A DNA stretch of 64,000 nt from Sapria himalayana (lineage: Eukaryota; Streptophyta; Magnoliopsida; Malpighiales; Rafflesiaceae): NCBI GenBank assembly GCA_029783825.1, contig JAREIK010000506.1:636502-700501 (forward strand), written 5' to 3'. Positions 38,401-50,400 of the stretch are shown here, piece by piece. Made by a program: the position numbers and the translations under genes. The first letter of the stretch is position 1; the number at the start of each line of letters is the position of its first letter. The notes under the pieces are model-generated. The model saw only the letters and a list, made by a program, of their open reading frames with translations. It was not told where the DNA came from and made no database searches.

Positions 38401-41400
38401 AAAATTTTAGGATTCACTGAGATTCTTCATCCTCATGATGGCCTGGCCATTTTTGAGTGTATGATAAAAATATTTAGGGAATATAAAATTCAAAATAAAA
38501 TTTTTAGTGTCACATTCGATAATACTTCTAATAATGGAGTAGCGATCAATATGTTTGTTAGGAATATTAGAGATGCACCATTAGGAGAGATCTTTTATGT
38601 CAGATGCATGTGTCACGTGATTAACCTGATTGTTCAAGCGGGTATGAAGGTGTGTTCCCCCGCGTTGGATAATATACGCAATGCACTAAATATATTCGCA
38701 ATTCTCGCAGACAACAAGAGTTTGGTAGTTTCTGTTTGTCTGCGAATCTTAAGAAGAAGAAATTCTAATCGGATGTGAGACATCGTTGGAATTACACGAA
38801 CTTGATGTTAGAATCATGTGTTGGATACGAACACGTGATATCCGATTACGTCAATAATAAGAATAACGAACTTATTATTGACGACACTGACTGGACTTCA
38901 GGAATTTCATTTATGAAATTCCTGAAGATATTTTATGACACGACGAACATGTGTTCGTCGATTTATACGTCCACCACTTGCAATTCACTCCGATGCATAT
39001 GCAATATTAGTAGCATATTTAGGAAGTATCGAGCTGACCCGACGCTTAACCATATGATTGCAGAGATGAAGACCAAGTACTTGAAGTACTAATCCACCGT
39101 TCCATCTCTTTATTGCCTCCCTTGTTTGGAGATGACGATTTTTCCATTCAGCTAGCGAGGGGGAAACGTAGGGGTGGACCATCACATAAAAGCGAGCTGT
39201 CTCGGTACTTAGATACTGATTACTGCTCAATCCTATCACATTCTGATTCTAAGAATCTTGATTTATTACAGTGGTTGAAATCATATGAATACACCTTTCC
39301 CGTGCTATCTAGGATGACACGAGATCTACTGACTCCTCCGGTGTCGAGTGTAGCATCGGAGTCTACTTTTTCTGTTGCAGTGAACATGATTTCGGATAGG
39401 AGATCAAGATTACGCCCAGATATGGTTGAGGTCTTGGCTTGTTTGAAGGATTGGGAGGCATCGAGGTTTAACATCCATGATCGTGCTGGAGCTGGGGCTG
39501 GGACTAGGGCTGAGACTGGGACTGGGACAAGCACTGGAGTCGCATCCACATCCACTACGATGGCGGAGGAGTTGATTGCCGATGATGATGATCCATATGA
39601 TACTGATCTTGATGTTGCGGCTGATGATTCTCATGATATGCCGATTGACGATTGATGATGATCTACTATTTTTTATTTTCGATGTTTTTTTTATTGATTG
39701 TATTTGTACGCTTTGTTTGTACGTTGTGTTGAAACTGATATTTGTTTTGTTCGAACCTTCGGTTTCAAATGGATGATTGGTAATGTTTCATTTGTGTTGT
39801 TTATGTTTTTTTAATTTTTATTTTTACTAACATAATGTATTGATTTATTTTTTTTATGATTTAAATTTTCTTTTAAAAATTAATAACTTTAATATATAAT
39901 TAATAATCATAATAAAATTTAAACTAATTTGATTTTGATAAAAAAAATTTAAAACTTTGTTTTTTTAATTAATTTTTAATTTTAACATTTTTAAAAATAT
40001 TAATATTTAATACTATACAATTACAGAATTACAATATCTAAAATTTTAAATAAAAAAAAAATTTCTGCCTCTCGAGCCCGACACGGCATGGCACGGCCTA
40101 CCGTGCCTTCGGGCCATGCCGGGCTCGGCTTTTTTAAACCGTGTCGTGCCTGGCCCGGCACGGAAGCACGATCGTGCTCTAAAAAAATGGGTCGGGCCGA
40201 CCGGCCCGTTTGACAATTCTAGATTTTTTGCTATGCTAATCACAGACTAATTATCACATAAGACCTGCATAAATTTATCAACATGAACCTTTAGTTCATA
40301 ACAGATTCTGCTCAGCCACAAATTCCTAAGGCAAGAACAATAAACTCGACTTCAGTTGAGTTTTTTGCTACTACAACATGATTTTTGCTCCTCCAAATAA
40401 CCAAATTTCCCCACATGAATGAGCAATGCCCTTAAGTTGATCATCTATCAATAGGTAAGCCTACCTAATTAACATCGGTAAAAATCTTCAGATACCTATC
40501 ACTAATTTTCTCAAAGAACAACTCTTGGTCAAGTATCAGTTTGAGATACCTCAAAACCCGATATACTACATGCATGTGCTATTTAGCTAAGTTATTCATG
40601 AACTAGCTATCTATGCTGACAACGAAACTGATATTGAGTATGGTGTGCGAGAGGTAAACAAGTTTGCTGACTAACCTTTGATATTTATCTTTATCTACTG
40701 AAACTCTACTGGATTGCATATTGAATTTGATTGTGATATCCATGGGAGTTTCAACTAGCTTGCATCCCGTCATACTCATTTCCTTTAGAAGATTAAGCAC
40801 ATACTTCCTCTAGAAGACTGATATTCCAATTTTTGAGTGAGCAATCTCTATGCCTAAGAAGTATTTGAGATTTTCCATGTCTTTGACTTCGAATTTTTTG
40901 GTCAAAAATAATTTCAATCTCTAAAATTTCTTCTGGTGATCTCCTGTGAAAATGATGTCATCAACATAGACTATAAGGATGACCCTGCATATAATGATAT
41001 GTTTGACATTGAGTGTAACTATACCTCTTAAGTGCCTTGGTGAACTTATCAAACCACGCATGTGTGACTACTTAAGACCATACTAGGATTTCTTCAACTT
41101 CAACCCTAAGTCAAGTGTTTCTGGTATATTTATGCCTCGTGGGATCTCCAAGTAGACTTCCTCATTGAGCTCTCTATTTAGAAAAACATTCTTCATGTCT
41201 AATTGATATTATGATCAATCGAAATTAGCAGCTAAAAAGATAAAAACTCTTAGCACATTGAGCTTTGCAACATGGGCAAATGTCTCTTGATAATCAATGT
41301 TATAGGACTGAGTGAACCCTCTTGCCACTAAACGAGCCTTGCACATGTTAATGCTGCGATCAGAGTTATACTTTATAGTGAAGATCCATTTGCAGCTTAC

Positions 41401-44400
41401 TACCTTTTTCCCACTTGGCAGTTTAGTTATCACCTATGTTTCATTTTTCTCTAGTACTTTTTCTTCTTCTTACACCATCGTTTTCCATTCTAAAATTTTG
41501 AGAACTACTTAAATAGATCTATGTATCTAAATTTCATCTAGTGAGCAAACTAAAGGCATGATGATTATGGGACAAATTATCATATGCAATAAACTCTTTA
41601 ATTGGATGTTGAGTACAAGTTCTCTTTCTCTTTTTTAAAGAAATAGGCTTGTCACCAGGTTCCTCAAGAATAATGTTACCCTCATTATAAACTAAAGCAT
41701 GTAGAGAACAAAAATTACCTCGTGTTTGTGCAAATTTGTTTGTCGAATCGAGAAATTGGTTTTGCACAAGTAGTTGCTGGAACTCATCCAATTGAGACTC
41801 GTTTCTTCTCTTTATATAGACATAGAGGTGTCAAATAGGTCAGGCGGCCCAGGTCCAACCCGAAGCCCAACACAGTTCAGTCGTGCCTGGTTTGACACGA
41901 CACATTACAATACCATGCCCGGGCATGTGCCGGGCAGACCCTCGGCAAGAATCATGTCGTACCATGCCAAGGGTATTCAGTCTGCATACCGTGCCAGGCA
42001 TGACACAAATGTCAGGCAAGTGGGCATGACACGAGTGACCACACACCGAATGACACCCAATGAAAGACGACACGGCTATGCCCGAAGGTCGACGACTCAG
42101 CATGACTGACAGGCGATGGTGGCATGGTGCCTGACAAGCAACGGCAACGCGACACTTGACGGACAACGGCAACGCGGTGTTCGACATGCAATGGCAACGC
42201 GATGTCCGACATGCAAAGGCAACGTGGCGCCCAACGGGCAACAACAACGTGGCACCCGATGGGGAACAACAACGCGGCACCCGATGGGCAACAACAATGC
42301 GGTGCCTGATGGGCAGCAACAACGCGGCGCCCGACGGGCAACAACAACGCAGTACCCAATGGGCAACAACAACACGATGTCCAACGAGAAATGGTAATGC
42401 AGCGCCCGACAAGCAACGGCAACGTGGTGCCCGACTGGTAACGGCAACGTGGCGCCCAACATGCAATGGCTACGTGGCGCCCAACGTGCAATGGCTACGT
42501 GGCGCCCGACGAGCAATGCCAACACTGCACCCGACGAGCAACAACAATGCAGCGCCCGATGGGCAACAACGGCACAATACCCAAAACCTTAATTCCCTAA
42601 AAAAAGACACAAACCGGCCTGAACCCATGCAGATTTTCAGGCAATGGGTCATGTTGGGCCTGCCCTCCAAGGAACCGGGTCGTGCATAGAGGTGTCAAAT
42701 GGGTCGGGCAGGCACGGCACGGCCCGTTTTAAACCAACACGATCGTGCTACCGTGCCCGGCCCGGCCCGACACGGTTTAAATATAGGCGGGCCCGCCCTG
42801 GCCATACAGGCCAGGGCGGAGGCTGACCCGAGCAGCCGAGCCCAAGTCCTGATACTGAGAGTGAGAGAGAGGCAGGGGTAGGCCGGACAGAGAGGCAGAA
42901 TATTGTTTTTTTTTTAATTTATATATTGTAAATTTTATTGCTTAAGGTTAAGTGTAGAGTATTAATTATTAAATATAATTTTTTTTAAAATGTTAAAAAT
43001 TAAAATTAAATAAAAAAAAAATTTAGAAAATTATTTTTTTTATCAAATTCAAATTAGTTTAGATTTTATTATATTTATTAATTATATATTAAAGTTATTA
43101 ATTTTTAAAATAAAATTTAAATCGTAAAAAAAATAAATCAATACATTATGTTAGTAAAAATTAAAATTAAAAAATAATTAAACAACACAAATGAAAAATT
43201 ACCAATCATGCATTTGAAACTGATAGTCCGAACAAAACAAGTATAAGTTTCAACACAACATACAAACAAAGCGTATAAATACAATGAATAAAAAAACATC
43301 GAAAAAAAACAGCAGATCGGTATCAATCATCAAGCGGCATATCATGAGAATCATCAGCCGCAACATCAAGATCAGTATTATATGGATCATCATCATCGAC
43401 AATCAACTCCTCCGCCATCGTAGTGGATGTGGATGCGACTGCAGTGTCTGTCCCAGTCCCAGCTCCAGCACGATCATGGATGTTAAACCTCGATTCCTCT
43501 CAATCCTTCAAACATGTCAAGGCCTCAACCATATATGGACGTAATCTCGATCTCCTATCCGAAATCACGTTCACTGCAACAAAAAAAGCAGACTCCGATA
43601 CTACGCTTGACACCGGAGAAATCAGTAGATTGCGTGTCATCCTAGATAGCACGGGATAGGTAGACTAGTATGATTTCCACCACTGTAATAAATCAAGATT
43701 CTTAGTATCAGAATGTGATAGGATTGAGCAGTAATCAGTATCTAAGTACCGAGACAGCTCACTCCTATGTGATTGTCCACCCCTACGTTTCCCCCACGCT
43801 AGCTGAATGGAATAATCATCATCTCCGAACAAGGTATCAATGTCCGTAATCACAGTCTCACCACCACCACCACCAAACTAGTATTGTAATATGTGAACAG
43901 GTCAGTCAACTTCTCGTAAATGAACCCTTCAGGTGGCTCTTCCAGGTTCATGCACGAGGAAATAAAAGTCACGGTGTTTTCTACCCCTTCCACCTTAGCG
44001 CTAGGGTCCATGCATGCAGCGAGGCAATAAAGAGATGGAACGGTAGACCAGTACTTCAAGTACTTTGTCTCCATCTCTGCAACTATATGGCTAAGCGTCG
44101 AGTCAGCTCGATACTTCCTAAACATGCTACTAATGTTGCATATGCACCGGAGTGCAATGCAAGTGGTGAGCATATAAACCGACAAACACATGTTCGTCGT
44201 GTCATAAAATATCTTCAGGAATTTCATAAATGAAATTCATGAAGCCCAGTCAGTGTCGTCAATAATAATTTCGTCACTCTTACTATTGACGTAGTCGGAT
44301 ATCACGTGTTCGTATCCAACACATGATTCCAACATTAGGTACATGTAATTCCAACGATGTCTCATATCCGATTGAAATTTCTTTTTCTTAAGATTCGCAG

Positions 44401-47400
44401 ACAAACAGAGAGTCACTATGGAGTACGAATATACTTGAGTGCATTGCGTATATTTTCTAACGCGAGGGAACACACCTTCATACCCGCTTGAACTATCAGG
44501 TTAATCACATGACACATGCATCTGACATGAAAGATCTCTCCTAATGGTGCGTCTCTAATATTCCTAACAAACATATTGATCGCTACTCCATTATCAGAAG
44601 CATTATCGAAAGTGACACTAAAAATTTTATTTTGAATTTTATATTCCCTAAATATTTTCATCATAGACTAAAAAATGACCGGGTCATTATGAGGATGAAG
44701 AATCTCAGTGAATCCTAAAATTTTTTTATTGATTGTCCAGTTAGAATCTACATAGTGACTCGTGAGACATGCATAAGAAGAATCATCGTGACTTGTCCAT
44801 ATATCGGACGTCACGGACACCACTCCACTATATGCCATAAATTCCTTAATAATTTTTTGTTTTTCTAACTTATATATCTTTAGTATGTCACTCCTAGATG
44901 TGGACCTAGGAATCCTACGATAGGAAGGCTGAAAATAAGTCTGCATGATGCGCACTACCCTCGGATCTTCCGAAAATCTGATCGGAAGACCCATCAATGT
45001 GATGAGCCTGGTCATGCCGTCCCTACCGAACTCGCTGGAGTATACGAAGGGAGTAAACTTTGAGAGTGAACTCGATCTAGTCTCAAAAAATGTAGTGTCA
45101 AGTTGGGTTTGCCTAGGATCTAAGGGTCCATGTTTTTTGGTGCATAATTCGGCATGCCTCTTAAGGTGCCCAGTCCCACATGAACTCTTGCATGTTAAAA
45201 GTCCCATACAATATTTGCACTGTGTCATTTCAAGTTCCTCACCCCTAATATTTTTTTGTGTTATGATTTTAAAATGAGTCCAAACTACAGAAGTACTCCT
45301 AGTTTTTTATTTTTTAGAACTTTGGGTTGAGACAACTGGAAAAAGCAAAGTTTCAGCAGCCACAGACGTCTGTGTAACACTAACATTTTCATTTTTCAAA
45401 TTTAAATACGTGTCAGGTGTATTTGTCATTTTTTATGTTTTTTATTTTTTCCTATGTTTTTCTAGAGAGAGAAGCTTTAGAGAGATAAAGTAAATAAAAA
45501 CGTAAAATAAATTACCCGGTAAAAGCAATGAGGTCAGTCACGTGCAAGGTGCACCGCAGGAAGCTCTGATGTTCAAAACTCAAGTCGAGTTTCACGAAAA
45601 TCCAAGCCGAAATAAAAATCACAAGGCCCGAGAGAGAGATGCACGGTTTATGTGAGAGAGAGAAAGTTTTGAGAGGTTTTATGTTTTTGAAAAACATAAA
45701 TGTTATAGGGAGGGGGGTAGAATATATAGATTAAAGATATTAATTTTTTATAAAAAAAAATATTTTTTTTATATTTTTTTGATTTTTTAATACATAATTA
45801 GGGGGAAGAATCACGAGGACCGTTAGATTCTGCCCCCTAGCCGTTGGAGGCGAATCCAACGGCTGAAATCCAAAATAATTTAAAAATTTTTTTTTCCCAT
45901 TGGTATTGGGTGGGGAGTCGGGACCGCGGGTCGGGTCCATTCAGACCCGACCCACGGGCTTTATTTCGGGAGGGCCCGGGTCACGCCCACGCGTGCCCGC
46001 CGCCCGCGTGATACCTAACCGGAACGGGAAGATACCGTGACGGTGTGCCATGCCCAGGCACGAACCAGGCACGGCACGGCTCATGCCTTGCCCGGGCACG
46101 GTTTTAAAACGTGCCGTGCCTCTTGCCGGGTCGGTCCGGCCCATTTGACACCTCTAGCCGTGCATGGCACGGCACACCAGCCCAATTGGGGCCAAAAAAC
46201 AGATCGGGCGAGCTCAGCCCAGGCCATTTGACACCTCTATATAGACACAAAACTCATTAGATTCTGATTGGGGCAATATATGTTTCTCAAAGAGATCATT
46301 AGACAAAATAGGGCTTGGACAAGCTGACTCACTGCATGAAAAAGTAAGAGATACAACTTCCAAGGCCTGATATTCCTAAGGAATATTTCACTCCCTCTAA
46401 ATATTAGGTTTGGAATAAAATAATTAATTTTAAAAAAATGACATCCATGGATGTGTAAAATAAACTTGTGGACGGCCAGTAACATTTATACCTCTTCTGA
46501 GAAAGTGAGTACCCCAAAGGTGTATTTTAAGTGCTCTAGGACCAAATTTACCTTGGTGATATGAGTGGATGTGAACAAATATAAAACACCCAAATATTTT
46601 AAAAGGAATGCTTGACATGACTTAAGTGTGAAAATGAAATGAGAAATACCAAGTGAGGGGCGTTGGTTTGGAAGACCCAAGAAAGTATCTGATTGATGAG
46701 ATAAGTGACTGTAAGGACAATTTCTCTGCAAAAATGATGAGTGACATTAGTAAAAATTAAGGAACAAGCTACATCAAGGATGTGCCTGTTCTTGTGGTCA
46801 ACTATTTCATTCTGATGAGATAAATCAACACGGGAGCTGTGATGAATGATTCTTTGTGTTGATAAATAGTCTATTATGGAATGCTCATAATTCCCTGTCA
46901 TTATCAGTCTGCAAAACTAGAATTTTGGTTTAAAATTAAATCTGGATCATGGTGTGAAATTTTTGAAATAAGATTCTAAGTTTAATTTTTTCTTTCATGA
47001 GATATAACAATTAGAAACTGGTATGATCATCCACAAACAAGATAAATCATTGGCCACCATTAATATTTTTTACTAGTAAGGGCCATCATATGTCACTGTG
47101 AATAAGAGAGAAATGGTGAGATAGTGCATATGGATACATTGAATAAGAGGTGCGAGAATATTTTGACAATTAAAACACTTCACATTGAAAAGAATTAATT
47201 TTTTATTGATAAATAGTGAAGAAAATAATTTTTGAATGTAAGTAAAATTTGGATGACCTAATCAAAAATGAGACAAAATAACTTCACTTTCTATATTTGA
47301 TTCTAATAAATTACATTGAGTAAATAAACTGACAACCCTAAAGAGTTTACCTAGACTCAAAATTGCAAACCTGAATATAATAGAATTAGAGGTGTCAAAA

Positions 47401-50400
47401 GGGCAGGGCCGGGCCGGGTAGGGCCGAGCCGGCCGGCCCGTTTTTTTAGGGCACGAACCTGCTACCGTGCCCGGCCTGTCCATTCAGGCCAGGGCAGAGG
47501 CAAACCCGAGACTTGATTGGCAGAAATTTTTTTTTTTTTTTAAATTTTATATATTATAAATTGTAATGCTTAACAACTTAAGTGTACAGTACAGTATTAA
47601 ATATAAATATTTTTAAAAATCTTAAAAATAAAAATTAAATAAAAAAACAAAGTTTAGAAATTTTTTTTTTATCAAATTCAAATTAGTTTAACTTTTATTA
47701 TATTTATTAATTATATATTAAAGTTATTAATTTTTAAAATAAAATTTAAATCATAAAAAAAATAAATCAATACATTATGTTAGTAAAAATAAAAATTAAA
47801 AAAAAATTAAACAACACAAATGAAAAATTACCAATCATCCATTTGAAATCGATGGTCATAACAAAACAAGTATAAGTTTCAACACAACGTACAAAAAAAG
47901 CGCACAAATATAATCAATAAAAAAAACATCGAAAACAAAAAACAGCAGATCATCATCAATCATCAATCGGCATATCATGAGAATCATTAGCCGCAACATC
48001 AAGATCAGTATCATATGGATCATCATCATCGGCAATCAACTCATCCGCCATCGTAGTGGATGTGGATGCGACTGCTGTGTCTGTCCCAGTCCCAACTCCA
48101 GCACGATCATGGATGCTAAATCTCGATTTCTCCCAATCCTTCAAACATGCCAAGGCCTCAATCATATCTGGACGTAATCTCGATCTCCTATCCGAAATCA
48201 CGTTCACTGCAACAGAAAAAATAGACTCCGATACTATGCTCGACACCGGAGGAGTCAGTAGATCTCGTGTCATCCTAGATAGCACGAGATAGGTGGACTC
48301 ATATGATTTCCACCACTGTAATAAATCAAGATTCTTAGTATCAGAATGTGATAGGATTGAGCAGTAAACGGTATCTAAGTACTGAGACAGCTCGCTCCTA
48401 TGTGATAGTCCACCCCTACGTTTTCCCCAGGCTAGCTGAATGGAATAATCATCATCTCCGAACAATGTATCAATGTCCGTAATCACAGTCTCACCACCAC
48501 CACTACCATACCTAGTATCGTAGTATGTGAACAGGTCAGTCAACTTGTCGTAAATGAACCCTTCAGGTGGCTCTTCCAGGTTCATGCACGAGGAAATAAA
48601 AGTCAGGATGTTTTCTATCCCTTCCACCTTAGCCCTAGGGTCCATGCATGCAGCGAGGCAATAAAGAGATGGAACGGTAGACCAGTACTTCAAGTACTTA
48701 GACTCCATCTCTGCAACCATATGGCTAAGCGTCGGGTCAGCTCGATACTTCCTAAACATACTACTAATGTTGCATATGCACCAGAGTGTAATGCAAGTGG
48801 TGGACGTATAAATCGACGAACACATGTTCGTCGTGTCATAAAATATCTTCAGGAATTTCATTTATGAAATTCCTGAAGCCCAGTCAGTGTCATCAATAAT
48901 AAGTTTGTCACTCTTACTATTGACGTAATTGGATATCATGTGTTCGTATCCAACACATGATTCCAACATCATGTACGTGTAATTTCAACGATGTCTCACA
49001 TCCGATTAGAATTTTTTCTTCTTAAGATTCGCAGACAAACAGAGAGTACCAAACTCTTGTTGTCTGCGAGGAGTGCGAATATAATTTAGTGCATTGCGTA
49101 TATTATCCAACGTGGGGCAACACACCTTCATACACGCTTGAACAATCATGTTAATCATGTGACACATGCATCTAACATGAAAGATCTCTCCTAATGGTGC
49201 GTCTCTAATATTCCTAACAAACATATTGATCACTACTCCATTATTAGAAGTGTTATCGAATGTGACACTAAAAATTTTATTTTAAATTTTATATTCCCTA
49301 AAGATTTTCATCATACACTCAAAAATGGTCGGGTCATCATGAGGATGAAGAATCTCAGTGAATCCTAAAATTTTTTTATTGATTGTCCAGTTAGAATCTA
49401 CATAGTGACTCGTCAGACATGCATAAGAAGAATCATCGTGACTTGTCGATATATCGGACGTCACGGACACCACTCCACTATATGTCATAAATTCCTTAAT
49501 AATTTTTTGTTTTTCTAACTTATATATCTTTAGTATGTCACTCCTAGATGTGGACCTAGAAATCCTACGATAGGAAGGCTGAAAATAAGTCTGCATGATG
49601 CGCACTACCCTCAGATCTTCCGAAAATCTGATCGGAAGACCCATCAATGTGATGAGCATGGCCATGCCGTCTCTACCCAACTCGCTGGAGTATACGAAGG
49701 GAATAGACTTTGAGACTAAACTCGATCCAGTCTCAAAAAATATAATGCCAAGTTGGGTTTGCCTAGAATCTAAGGGTCCATGTTTTTTGGTGCATAATTC
49801 GGTATGTCTCTTAAGGTGCCCAGTCCCAAATGAACTCTTGTTTGTTAATAGTCTCATACAATATTTGCACTGTGTCATTTCTTGTTCCTCACCGCTAATA
49901 TTTGTTTGTGTTATGATTTTAAAATGAGTCTAAACTACATAAGTCCTCCTAATTTTTTATTTTTTAGAACTTTGGGTTGAGACGACTGGAGAAACCAAAG
50001 TTTCAGCAGCCTCAGACCTCTGTATAATATTTTCATTTTCCAAATTTAAATACATATCAAGTGTAATTGTCTTTTTTTTATTTTTATTTTTTTCTAATTT
50101 TTTTCTAGAGAGAGAAACTATAGAGAGAGAGAGAGTAAAAAAAAGCATAAAATAAATTACTCGGTAAAAGCAGTGAGGTCGGTCACGTGCACGGTGAACC
50201 GCAGCAAGCTCTAATGTTCAAAACTCAAGTCATGTTTCATGAAAATCCAAGCCAAGAGCAATATCCCAAGGCCCGAGAGAGATATGCACGATTTATGTGA
50301 GAGAGAAAGTTTTGAGAGAATAAATATTTTTGAAAAACATAAATGTTATAGGGAGAGGGGTAGAATTTATAGATTAAAGATATTAATTTTTTATAAAAAA

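Larger units (their letters stand above)
36985..40221 (+). mobile_element. hAT element A (3,237 bp)
   Basis: The termini TAGAAGTGTCAACC and tttgacaattcta are imperfect inverted repeats. A perfect 8-bp target duplication gatttttt flanks them (36977-36984 and 40222-40229). GC-rich subterminal zones with many GCACGG/CCGTGC motifs lie at both ends. It is inserted in the RNase H region of copia-4 and encodes a broken transposase. Confidence 0.95.
42687..46156 (-). mobile_element. hAT element B (3,470 bp), nested in element C
   Basis: The termini TAGAGGTGTCAAATGGGTC and ggcccatttgacacctcta have flanks gtcgtgca (42679-42686) and gccgtgca (46157-46164), an 8-bp duplication with one change. The transposase lies on the minus strand. 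It is younger than element C, which is younger than copia-4. Confidence 0.94.
41823..46239. mobile_element. non-autonomous hAT element C (about 0.94 kb without the nested copy)
   Basis: The termini TAGAGGTGTCAAATAGG and ccatttgacacctcta are flanked by the perfect 8-bp duplication tatagaca (41815-41822 and 46240-46247). Copia-4 coding sequence continues on either side. Its own sequence is 41823-42686 plus 46165-46239; between lies hAT B. It holds no transposase, only GC-rich subterminal DNA and a 25-bp minisatellite. Confidence 0.93.

Noticed and set aside
39220..39634. Minus-strand frames of 74-111 residues
   Set aside because: They are antisense shadows of the transposase C-terminal domain of element A. 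The same holds at 44945-45277, 49595-49927 and 62611-62943.
41840..42689. Long overlapping frames of up to 208 residues on both strands
   Set aside because: They arise from the 25-bp minisatellite in hAT element C, which keeps all frames open; the peptides are repeat translations.
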